A DNA stretch of 64,000 nt from Prorocentrum cordatum (Eukaryota; Sar; Dinophyceae; Prorocentrales; Prorocentraceae). The position numbers were made by a program, and so were the translations under genes. The stretch spans positions 1 through 64,000 of the forward strand of contig CAUYUJ010014177.1 in NCBI GenBank assembly GCA_963575745.1, read 5' to 3'. Under the pieces are notes generated by a model. The model ran no database searches, was not told the DNA's origin, and worked only from the letters and a program-made list of their open reading frames with translations. Below, piece by piece: positions 22,283-31,305 of this stretch (the stretch's first letter is position 1; every line of letters starts with the position of its first letter).

Positions 22283-22584
22283 GAGAGCCACATTTTGAAA
22301 ACCACCCGCCCTCAATCCGTGAAGCTCTTGCAACGAATGTTCGCCGCGCTAAGGCGAAAGCCGCATGTTACGTAAAATCCACTGGTCCTCAATACGTGAA
22401 ACCCTTGCAATTGATTAAAACGAACGTACGCCACGCTAAGGCGAGAGCCGCATTTTGAAAACCATCCGCCCTCCATGTGCGAAGCTGTTGCCAATGTTTA
22501 AGCTTCAGGGCCATAAGTGGTGAGGAAGTCTCAGGCGAAACGCCCAGCCCGCCCTAAAACTCGCCTCGGGGTGCGAGGACAAGG
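22268..22584 (+). repeat. 83-bp array, right part, and segment R (M1)
   Basis: Three more units (22,268-22,500) continue the array broken by LINE-3. Segment R (GGTGAGGAAGTCTCAGGCGA... ending GGGGTGCGA) follows and runs into (GGA)n. R matches 39,648-39,745 and, inverted, 48,316-48,415. Confidence 0.85.
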
Positions 22585-22735
22585 AATGGAGGAGGAGGAG
22601 GAGGACGATGAGGAGGAGGAGGAGTAGGAGGATGAGGAGGAGGGGCAGGGGGAGGAGGAGGAGGAGGAGGAGGGGAAGGAGGGGGATGAAGAGGAGGAGG
22701 AGGAGGAGGCGGAGGAGGATGAGGAGTAGGATGAG
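22585..22735. repeat. (GGA)n tract closing M1
   Basis: Imperfect GGA repeats with occasional GAT. Confidence 0.95.
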
Positions 22736-22760
22736 GATTTTGTCCCACGGGACTTCAACT

Positions 22761-23546
22761 CTAAACGGGCGTGATCAGCACCAACTCCACGTAGATGATG
22801 AGGGAGACCACGAACACCAGGAGAAGAAGGAACAGCACCGCGCCCACGTCAACACCAAATACGAGCGGATACATGACGAGGCCCATCTTGAACACCCATC
22901 CAGAAACCATCGGCCCGTAGCATGCATGACAAACCACACAGAGCGACCAGCACAACAATAAAAAATACGTTGTACCAGCAAACCGTTTACGATACCCACG
23001 TCTGAAACAACCAGTGCATACAGACACGCAGAGAAGCATAGCGTCCATGAGAACAGGCGCCACCCAGCGACGATTTGGATAAGGGCTCCCCGTAACATAC
23101 TCCACGCAGATGAGGAAGAGGAACATGGCCAGGGATAAGTCATACCAGCGCCACCCATAGCCATTAAGGCGACGAGGATTGCAGTGAACACCACCCCGAA
23201 GAAAAACAAAATGACGTGCGCGACGTACGCCCAAGGCGAGCCCCCAAGCAAGGAACCAGCCGGCATCGCACTGGGATGGAACTTGACCAAGACAAGCAGG
23301 AAGGATGTCCCAGACCAAGGCCCAGACCAGCCGAACTGCCCAGAGAACAAGCACAACGAACCAGACGACGCGGTACGCCCAGGGCGGGCTCCCTAACGAG
23401 AAGGAACCTGTCCGCACTGCCCTGGGACGGAACTTGCCCAGCACGTGCAGGAAATGGAAAACCAAAGGATCAGCCATACTGCACGGATAGGCGAAGCACG
23501 ACGTAGCGAAAACGCCAACTGCATTTGCCAGAAAAGCGAGAGCCAA
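22761..23546 (-). pseudogene. Polytopic membrane protein, unidentified, frame-disrupted
   Basis: The reverse strand codes a strongly hydrophobic protein with about six candidate membrane segments, for example V-W-F-V-V-L-V-L-W-A-V, F-F-F-G-V-V-F-T-A-I-L-V-A, L-A-M-F-L-F-L-I-C-V, F-L-L-L-C-W-S-L-C-V-V and L-F-L-L-L-L-V-F-V-V-S-L-I-I. The protein-like signal moves between two frames near 23,330 and 23,165. The first change coincides with a 151-bp internal duplication (23,383-23,460 versus 23,232-23,305) encoding V-L-G-K-F-R-P-R-A and V-L-V-K-F-H-P-S-A. It stops with TAG at 22,761-22,763 after L-V-L-I-T-P-V. No ATG starts this frame at the 5' end. Family unknown; it could be a gene fragment, a pseudogene or exons with short introns. 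Confidence 0.5.
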
Positions 23547-23572
23547 ACTGGCTCGAGCCGAGATGGAACTTG

Positions 23573-24147
23573 AGGGGAGGAGGAGGAGGAGGAGGAGGAG
23601 GAGGAGGAGGAGGAGGAGGAAGGAGGAGGAGGAGGAGGAAGAAGGGGTAGGGGGCGGGGGAGGAGGAGGAGGGAGGGGAGGGGGAGAAGGAAGAGAGGAG
23701 GAGGAGGAGGAGGAGCAGGAGGAGAAAGAGGAGGCGGAGGAGGATCAGGAGGAGAAGGGAGGACGGCAGCCTCCGTCGGATTCTCATGCCTTCAAGAATC
23801 AGGAATCGGGAGGGGGAATGGGGGGGGACGGGGGGCCAGGGCGGGAGGACGCCGAAGCCTCCACCCGCGAGGCCTTGGGGGTCTCAGGGGCCTACGGGCG
23901 CTCTGCAGCGCCGCGGCCGCGTGCAACGACTGCTGCTGCTGGCCTCGCGCGGCGCTGCGCCGGCTGCCTCGGCCGCGGTATCCGCCACACTTCCCGTCTG
24001 CCTCCCCCGTCCAGGGCAGGCAGTGGGGACGAGGCGGAGGAGGGGGAGGAGGAGGAGGAGGAGGAGGAAGAGCAAGAGGAGGAGGAAAAAGAGGAGGAAG
24101 AGGAGGGAGGAGGAGGAGGAGAAGGAGGACGAGGGCACAGGGGGGCA
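23573..24147. repeat. (GGA)n tracts with a GC-rich interlude
   Basis: GGA repeats fill 23,573-23,765 and 24,025-24,135. The 23,766-24,024 interval between them is GC-rich, with no domain recognised. Confidence 0.9.
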
Positions 24148-24170
24148 ATGAGTAGTAGTGGTAGTAAAAA

Positions 24171-24255
<85 letters not shown>

Positions 24256-24274
24256 CGTAGTAGTCGTAGTAGTC

Positions 24275-24348
<74 letters not shown>

Positions 24349-24355
24349 CGTAGTC

Positions 24356-24421
<66 letters not shown>

Positions 24422-24497
24422 AGTAAGTAGTAGTAAGTAGTAGTAGTAGTAAGTAGTAGTAGTAGTAGTAAGTAGTAAGTAAGTAGTAAGTAGTAGT

Positions 24498-24562
<65 letters not shown>

Positions 24563-24600
24563 TAGTAGTAATTGTAGTAGTAGTCGTAGCAGTCGTAGTC

Positions 24601-24668
<68 letters not shown>

Positions 24669-24739
24669 AGTAGTTGTCGTAATGGTAGTAGTAGTAGTTC
24701 GCAATAGTAGCGATGGCAGTAGTAACAGTAGTCGTAGTA

Positions 24740-24798
<59 letters not shown>

Positions 24799-25114
24799 AC
24801 AGTAGTAGCCGTGGTAGTAGTAGTAGCAGCAGTAGTAGTAGTAGTAGTAGTAGGTGCCGGAGTAGTTGTAGTAGCAATACTAGCCGTAGTCGTAGTAGTA
24901 GTAGTAATAGCAGTAGTCGTATTAGTTTTGGTCGTAAATGTATTAGTTTTAGAAGTATGAGTAGTCGTACTAGTAGGGGGAGAAGTAGTAGTAAGATTCG
25001 TAGTGGCAGCAGTAGTCGTAGTCGTAGTCGTAGTGGTAGTAGTAGTTGTCGTATTCGTACTACTCGTAGTAGCACCAGTCGTAGTAGTAGTCGTAGTAGT
25101 AGTAGTAGTAGTAG

Positions 25115-25162
<48 letters not shown>

Positions 25163-25315
25163 CAGTAGCAGTAGGAGTAGTTGTAGGAGTAGTAGTCGTA
25201 GTCGTAGTCGTAGTAGTAGTCATAGCAATAGTCATTGTAGTAGACATAATCGTAGTAATCGTAGTTGTAGTAGGTATAGCAGTGGTCGTTGTAGTAGTAG
25301 TAGTAGTAGTAGTAG
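24148..25315. repeat. (AGT)n megarepeat, 1.17 kb up to the gap
   Basis: Nearly uninterrupted AGT with CGT, AAGT and other variants becoming denser toward the right. It runs straight into an assembly gap, so its real length is unknown. Confidence 0.95.
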
Positions 25316-25415
25316 NNNNNNNNNNNNNNNNNNNNNNNNNNNNNNNNNNNNNNNNNNNNNNNNNNNNNNNNNNNNNNNNNNNNNNNNNNNNNNNNNNNNN
25401 NNNNNNNNNNNNNNN
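25316..25415. other. Assembly gap (100 N)
   Basis: Exactly 100 N, a conventional size for a gap of unknown length, placed between the (AGT)n and (GGA)n tracts. Confidence 0.99.
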
Positions 25416-25427
25416 GTAGTTGTCGGA

Positions 25428-25628
25428 GGTGGAGGAGGAGGAGGAAGGAGGAGGAGGAGGAGGAGGAGGGAGGAGGAGAAGGAGGAAGAGGAGGAAACAG
25501 GAGGGCAATGATGAGGAAGAGGAGGAGGAGGAGGTGGAGGCCGAGGAGGGCATGGAGGGGGAGGAGAAGGGCAAGGATGGGGGAGGAGGAGGAGGAGGAG
25601 GAGGAGGAGGAGGAGAAGGAGGAGGATG
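25428..25628. repeat. (GGA)n tract
   Basis: GGA repeats with GAA/GCC interruptions; on the minus strand this is (CCT)n downstream of LINE-5. Confidence 0.95.
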
Positions 25629-25729
25629 TAGCAGAGGTAACAGAGGTCAGAAATCACGACAAGGAGTGCCGAGAATGATGCACCAGGCCTACACACAGGT
25701 TCAGACAAACCTGATCACTCAGTGATTCG

Positions 25730-26139
25730 TTTTCCCGAATCCAGGAAATTGTTTGTGAAGACCACCGCCCCCGTTCTCGCCAGAAGGGCCCTTCCCCTGG
25801 ATGAGGTAGGTCTGTTAAAGGGCCTCGCGGTCCCCAGGGGCGGCCTCCCCCAGGGTACGGCTCTGAAGTCCAAAATGCTCGGCCAACACACCCAGCTGTA
25901 CATCCCAAGCACCAAACCACCGGCCCAGTCTTCCACAGCCTGTGGGATGGGTGGGCTTCGCGGACCCCTTGGGGTTCCCGAAGGCAGGGGAAGCCAGCCA
26001 TGCCCGACCGACGGGCACGACCATCTCCGCACCTCGCGCAAACCCACCGCGCCTTGAATCTCCGAAGTAGATGGTCCCCATCACCGTTGAAGACGAGAGA
26101 GCGCCCGCGTGCAGGACTGTAGTCCCGGGCTTCACTCAC
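25730..26139 (-). pseudogene. LINE-5 C-terminal zinc domain
   Basis: The minus-strand frame has V-C-A-R-C-G-D, then H-P-S-H-R-L-W-K-T-G-P-V-V-W-C-L-G-C. This spacing of a His-rich segment and CxxC resembles the C-terminal domain of LINE-2 (near 15,560-15,760). It is shifted relative to the RNase H frame. Identification rests on pattern and position only. Confidence 0.45.
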
Positions 26140-26145
26140 ATCAGA

Positions 26146-26606
26146 TCACTTCCCTTGTGAGCCCAAGCGCAGGATGCGCAGCACAGTCACCAGCGTCGGC
26201 CGCACCGCCGACGCTCGAAGTTGTCGAAGCCGCTCTTCTGGTCGTGCTCTCGGGTGCATGTTCGCACCAAACTTCGCGTAGTAGTCGGCAGTCTGGGTGC
26301 CAGTCCACCAAACTAAAGATAGTCCCAAGTCGATAGCTCTTACTCTCGAGACATGGGGAGGGATCCACTCACATTGGACCTGGTCGAGTCCTGCGTCTTC
26401 AGCAACTCTCCAGGATTCACGCCACAGCTCAGCATACCGGTGACCTGTGCTGCAGCCATATGCAAAGCCCACTCTCCATGCGCCAAGCAAATCTCCATAG
26501 TCGGTCACGATCGTGACCCCATTCTGGCTCTTGTGTTTGATGGCCTGAATAGCTGCAAATATCTCCCCAGCGCCAGAGGATTGCCACGAGAACGGAAAGG
26601 GTCCCG
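26146..26606 (-). pseudogene. LINE-5 RNase H relic
   Basis: Minus-strand frame: G-E-I-F-A-A-I-Q-A-I (Glu), I-V-T-D-Y-G-D-L-L-G-A-W (Asp), Y-A-E-L-W-R-E-S-W-R, C-E-W-I-P-P-H-V (the position of the usual 'K.H' strand), G-T-Q-T-A-D-Y-Y-A-K-F-G-A (terminal Asp). The N-terminal D-G-S block is missing because the element starts in the GGA tract. The frame is open upstream through that tract only because the tract contains no stops. A TGA ends it at 26,146. Confidence 0.6.
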
Positions 26607-27420
26607 AGGCTGAAGCGGAGGAGGAGGAGGAGCAGCAGGAGGAGCAGGAGGAAGAGGAGGAGAAGGAGGAGAAAAAGGAGGAGAAGGAGGAGACGAGCAA
26701 TGCTGATTGCGGTAGGGAAGGCCCCGGAGGAGCCAAGGAGCGCTCGGGAGGAGGAGAAGGAGGCAGAAAGAGGTTCGAGAGGCCCAGACGCACATGATGA
26801 TTGATGCATGACATGATGGATGCATGAGTTGATGGGTGGTACCAGGATGCGAGACAGAGGAGGGAAGGCAGGCGGAGCGAACGAATGAGAAGGAGAGTAT
26901 GAACAGGAAGGAAGGAGGAAGGAATGAGGACCGTAAGGAAGGGAGGCAGGAGGGAGGGGAGGAGTGGAGGGAAGATAGGAGCAAAGGAGGAGGACTGAAG
27001 CCAGGGCATAGAGTGAGTTAGGGATGAAGGGAGGGAGGGGAGGGAGGGAGAGGAGGGATGAGGAGGAGGGTGGGAGGGAGGAGGGAGGCAGGGCGGCACG
27101 GAGGAGGGAGGAGGGCGGAGGCGGGAGGGGAGGAGGGAGGGAGGGAGGGAGGGCGTTCGGAGGGAGCGAGGGCGGGAGGGAAGGACGCGGGAGGGAGGGA
27201 GGAGGGAGGGACGGGAGGGGGAGGGAGGGAGGGAGGCTGAGGAGGCGGAAGGCGGTGCGTGAGAGGGAGGAGGAGTAGGAGGAGGAGGGGAGGAGGAGGT
27301 GGAGGAGGGCACAGAGGGCAATGAGGAGAGGAGGAGGAAGAGGAGGAGGAGGAGGAGGAGGAATAGGAGGAGGAGAAAAAGGAGGAGGAGGAGGAGGAGA
27401 AGGAGGACGTGGACGAGCCG
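26607..27420. repeat. GGA/GGGA-rich low-complexity region
   Basis: GGA repeats (26,612-26,700), an interval with ATGATG-type sequence (26,795-26,840), then GGGA/GGA repeats (26,900-27,420). Reading frames through it are Arg/Gly/Glu or Pro/Ser/Leu runs. No gene was seen. Confidence 0.85.
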
Positions 27421-28250
27421 GAGGAGCAGGAAGAGCGCGAGCAGCTTGGGCCATGCGTGAACGGATGCAGGATCTGATGTTATTGGGACGATTGAGTAGT
27501 GTTTCCCTGTTGGGTGTAGGGTCGATCGACGACCTCCCTGCGGGGCGCGACGTGCGACGACGGCGATGGAGGATGGGGAGCAGGAGCAGGAGCGGGAGGG
27601 GGGAGGGTGACCAGGGATAGCGAGGAAGAACGAGGCAAATGCAAAAGCAGCGAGCGTCATGCCTAGAACATGCCAACTTACCAGCTGGTGTGAAGGGGGC
27701 CTCGCCATGCTAGAACTGCCCGGCCAGAAGGTGGAGGCATGGGAAGAGGAGCAGGAGCAGGAGCAGGAGCAGGAGGAGGAGGAGGAGGAGCAGCAGGAGG
27801 AGGGCGTAAGGACCACCGAGCTCTTTCCGAGCCACGTGCGAGGGAGGACGACGACAACGACGACGACAAGAACGATGACCAGGAGGCCGAAGAAGTGCAC
27901 AGCCGCGGCAACTTCTGTGCCCCAGGCCGTCTAGCGCAATGGAACGGAATACATGTCGATGAGGAGGAGTAGGAGGAGGAGGAGGAGGAGGAGGAGGAGG
28001 AGGAGGAGGGGACGCCGACCAGCATGCGGAGCATGGGGAGCTGGCGGTCACTTTGTGACCTGGGCGTCTGGTGAAGCACAGCACTGATGCTGCAGACAGA
28101 CTTCCGCCCACCCTAGAATATGATGCCAGCGCGCGGGCCCAATACCATGTATTCTTCGTGCGGCTATTTTAGGCCCCCGTATGTGGATTCCTAGGTGTAC
28201 GGAGCCCTGGATACAAGATGTTCATCCGTTCTCTGCCCTGAGGAGCCTTG
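27421..28250. other. Interval with GGA/GCA tracts, no gene recognised
   Basis: Contains short GAGCAG/GGA tracts (27,745-27,800 and 27,955-28,010) and an ACGACGACA stretch (27,845-27,870). No domain or RNA was recognised. Confidence 0.6.
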
Positions 28251-28275
28251 GCGATCCAAGCGGACAGCGGAACGT

Positions 28276-28312
28276 GCGTTCGAACATGGTTGCCGCAACC
28301 ATGTTCGAACGC
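28276..28312. repeat. 37-bp perfect palindrome
   Basis: Two 18-bp arms (GCGTTCGAACATGGTTGC and its exact reverse complement) flank one C. It lies inside the first unit of the degenerate repeat. Confidence 0.95.
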
Positions 28313-28397
28313 CATCAACGAGGCCCCGAGGGGGGATGGTGGAAACCATCGCAATCCAGGCGGCCACTGGAAAGTCTGGTAATCAGGGCCCTGCCCT

Positions 28398-28482
28398 TGG
28401 GGGGGGGGGAGCGAGGGGGGGTGGGAGTGAGGGGGGGGGGTGGTGGGGGGGGGGGGGGTGGAAGGGGGGGGGGGGGGGGGGG
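28398..28482. repeat. G-rich tract, more than 80% G
   Basis: Runs of 7 to 22 G are separated by A, T or GC, with strong strand asymmetry. The G-run pattern fits G-quadruplex formation. Confidence 0.9.
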
Positions 28483-29010
28483 GCAAAAGCCACGGGAGCC
28501 CATAAGAAGCCAGGGATCCAAGCGGCCACTGGCAGGTGCGGCAACCAGGGCCAGTTTTGCGGGTTGGAAGCCGTAAGAGCCCGTACGAAGCCACAGGCAT
28601 CCCCGCGCAAGTGCTTGGCAAGGTGGGGGGTGCCGGAAGCAAAAGGAGTCCACAGAGCAGGAACCCACAGAAATCCATGTGCATCCAAGTGGCCGCCAGG
28701 GAGCGCGGAAGTGGGGGCCAGTTGGGGATGGGGCGCCGTCCCCTCCCCGACTCGGATTCCGCCCCCGGGGCGGAAGCCGAGTGGGGATTCATCGGGATTC
28801 GAGCGGGCACCAGAGAGTGCTGCAAGCAGGGCCAGGGCGGAGAAGCCACACGCCTGGAGGAGCCCACGGGGATCCAAGCGGCCGCTGGAGGGTGCGGCAG
28901 GCAGGAGCAGCGGGCGGGAGGAAGCCACGGAGAGCCGCCGTGATCCATGGGCAGCCATGCGAAGCCGAGCGGCCACAGGAGGGGAGCGTGGTGGCCAGGC
29001 CCAGGTCAGC

Positions 29011-29850
29011 GGGGGTGACACGCCACAGGGTGCGGCAACCCGCCAGGTCCTGCTCTTGAGGGCACGAGTAGGAGCCCCTGAATGCAAACACTGTTGAGGG
29101 ACAGGTGCCGACATATGATCATTGCTCGGTTGTGGAACGCGCATGAGCGACGATATCAATCATACAGTAATCAGCGCGGCATTACAGAGAAAGATGAGCT
29201 TGAGTCGCAATCGCCCTCCATCTGGACGAATAGTTAAGAGATGATGCACGGCGCCGTTGCGAAAGCAATACTTTTTAAACGACCCCTCGCCGCCCGTGTA
29301 CCTACTAGAAGTGTGACGCGTGATGCTCACGAAATTGAAGGACGTCTCAGGAGAGAGCACGAGTTTGTACACTGATAACCCAGGGAGGCAATTAAGAATC
29401 CCCCCCTCTCTGGCGAAAGTATAACGCTCCAGCACCCTGGAAGCGTTACCCTGGCACCTCGCAACCTGCTTTGAACGCAGACGAGTCTGCCCGCCGAAAC
29501 AAGGAAACCGCCGGAAACATTCTCGCAATCTGGCCTCCGTGTGGTTCTGAAGCAAGCGCCTCGCCTGAGACATCCTCAGAAACTGCTCTGAACGCAGACG
29601 AGTCTGCTGTGGGGGGATCCTATGGGGGAGGCTTATAAGAATATCTAGGAATCCTACAGATTCCCATTCGGATACCGCCTGAGCCAAGGCGCGGGAATTA
29701 TTTATTTCCCTTTCTTTTGCGCGGTGCTAAAGATATCTTTCCGCGAAAACCGTCCCCAATAATGATTGAATTACGGTCCGGTGCTAACGATAACCCCGGG
29801 GGGTTCTTACTTGCTTACTGCGGTTATGCCTCAGGCCAGTGTAGCTGATG
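29011..29850. other. Lower-GC interval, no gene recognised
   Basis: Composition drops below the surroundings. A minus-strand frame at 29,160-29,687 (175 codons) has balanced composition but no recognised domain. A direct repeat, TGAACGCAGACGAGTCTGC, occurs near 29,471 and 29,588. CGGTGCTAA-GATA occurs at about 29,723 and 29,780. Confidence 0.5.
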
Positions 29851-30263
29851 AAAGTTTCAAGATTTGGGTTCATGCAGTGTGCGGTGCGCGAAAGTCCAGG
29901 TGGTAGTCATGCGTGCTTGCTCGTGTGTTTCATGCATGGCCTCGCGTGTCATCGTGCAGTCGGTGCTCTCTGGGCGTGGTCGGGAAGCGCTCTCCACCTC
30001 GACTTGGCCCCTCTGTGCCGGGCCTCTCGCTCCCGTGCCTCTCGGGCTTTCGCTGGCGGAGGTCAGCGACGGCCGTCGTGCAGCGACAGCCTGTCTGCTA
30101 CCGAGCGGCAGGGCGGCGACTTGCTGCTGATTTTCCGACTCGGCCTCCGCCCGCTCAGCACGTGCCCAGATACGATGGGCCTGTTTTCCTGTTTTCCACC
30201 ACCACCACCACCATAAGCTGGAGGGCGAGGGGGTCCGCCTCCTCCTCCGCCCTCCTCACCTCC

Positions 30264-30295
<32 letters not shown>

Positions 30296-30891
30296 GTCCT
30301 CCTCCTCCTCGTCCTCCGCCTCGTTCCCCCCTCCAACGTATGGTGGTGGTAGTGGAAAACACGCCCATCAAGACAAGGCCGCTTGTGCCCCCCCATCTCT
30401 CAGAGGGCGTGCAGCTTCGGCGTTGTGCAACCGACGCGGGTTGTTCTTTCCAGTGCTGTCCGCTCGTGCCTGCCAAAGGCGTCCCGTCGAGGTCCTCGGC
30501 CACTCGGTGCCTCGTCTGCTCCTGCCTTGACGACGCTGCGCCGGCTCTCTGCCCCTCCGGAGCCGCCCCTCTGGCCCTGTTGATGTCGAGACGAGGCGCA
30601 CATTGCCCATTTCTGATCCTTCGAACGTTCTTTGGTTTTTGGGGGGCCACGATCCTCTCATCTCGAATTCTTCCATCCTGGGCCTCTTCCTGGCCACCAG
30701 GGGGCCAGGAACACTTGGCAACGACCACGCCTAGAAATGAGCACGATTTTGAAAGCAACGCCGTGTGCAGGCCCCCGGGGCCCTTTGTGCAAGCACGAGG
30801 GCGCCGGCGCCACAGAGAGGCTGGCAGGGGCCGAGCTTCCGACCACGAGGTCGGGGCAGCGGTTTTCGGGAACTCGCGCGGCGGCTGGTCT
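29851..30891. other. Interval with a (CCT)n tract, no gene recognised
   Basis: A (CCA)n run at 30,196-30,212 and (CCT)n at 30,236-30,335 divide otherwise unique-looking sequence. Frames are open but Arg/Ser/Pro-rich, with no domain. Confidence 0.6.
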
Positions 30892-31078
30892 CGGAAGCCG
30901 GGCAAGGGCTGCTAAATCCGTGGCTGCTAAGATCGACTTCCGGGAAGTTGTCTTCGTCCTGCCAGGAAGAGGCCCGTTGATTGTTTCGCGTGCCGCGCCT
31001 CATTCCGGGAAGTTGTTTTTTCCTTCTGGGAGGGCAGTTTTAGCAGCCACGGCTTTAGCAGCCCTCGCCCAGCTTTCG
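30892..31078. repeat. Inverted repeat with 39-nt arms, 109-nt loop
   Basis: Left arm 30,892-30,930 and right arm 31,040-31,078 are complementary at about 34 of 39 positions. The core (GGGCTGCTAAATCCGTGGCT and its partner) is nearly perfect. The loop contains a direct repeat of TTCCGGGAAGTTGT. No flanking target duplication was seen. Confidence 0.85.
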
Positions 31079-31164
31079 ATGGTCGGCGTCACCCCAAGAT
31101 GCTCATACCATGTTACACCTGAGAAAGTCCCAATCAGTGGATGAAATGGAAATTGATACTATGG

Positions 31165-31305
31165 ATCTTCAGATCGATTGTGAGATCGATGGTGAGATCG
31201 ATCGTGGAATCGATAGTGAGGACGATTGTAAGGTCGATCGTGGGACCGAGAGTGAAATCGATTCAATGAGATCGATAGTGAGATCGATCGCGAGATCGCT
31301 CGCGT
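31165..31305 (+). repeat. 12-bp minisatellite (GAGATCGATNGT)n
   Basis: About twelve 12-bp units, many holding ATCGAT or GATCGATC. The frame through it reads E-I-D-x repeats. Confidence 0.9.

Larger units (their letters stand above)
16525..22735 (+). repeat. Composite repeat module M1 (interrupted by LINE-3)
   Basis: Order: short G-C-C-T-T-C-T-G-A-G-A-A-G motif (16,562), (GGA)n 16,587-16,805, segment L 16,806-17,082, 83-bp array 17,175-17,514, LINE-3, array continuation 22,268-22,500, segment R 22,520-22,584, (GGA)n 22,585-22,735. The same order recurs at 33.5-34.8 kb (M2) and 38.8-40.0 kb (M3). Confidence 0.85.
25660..26606 (-). mobile_element. LINE-5: 5'-truncated tail on the minus strand
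   Basis: Read on the minus strand, an RNase H relic (26,605-26,146) is followed by a C-terminal zinc domain (26,139-25,730), the same order as the end of LINE-2. Both ends abut GGA tracts (26,612 on and 25,628 down). No RT or endonuclease remains. Confidence 0.6.
28250..29010 (+). repeat. Degenerate 75-110 bp tandem repeat
   Basis: About eight diverged units are anchored by GGATCCAAGCGGCCACTGG-like sequence (28,255, 28,349, 28,514, 28,681, 28,795, 28,870), followed by GTGCGGCAACCAGGGCC and GAAGCCACGGGAGCCC. The second unit contains the poly-G tract. Confidence 0.7.
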
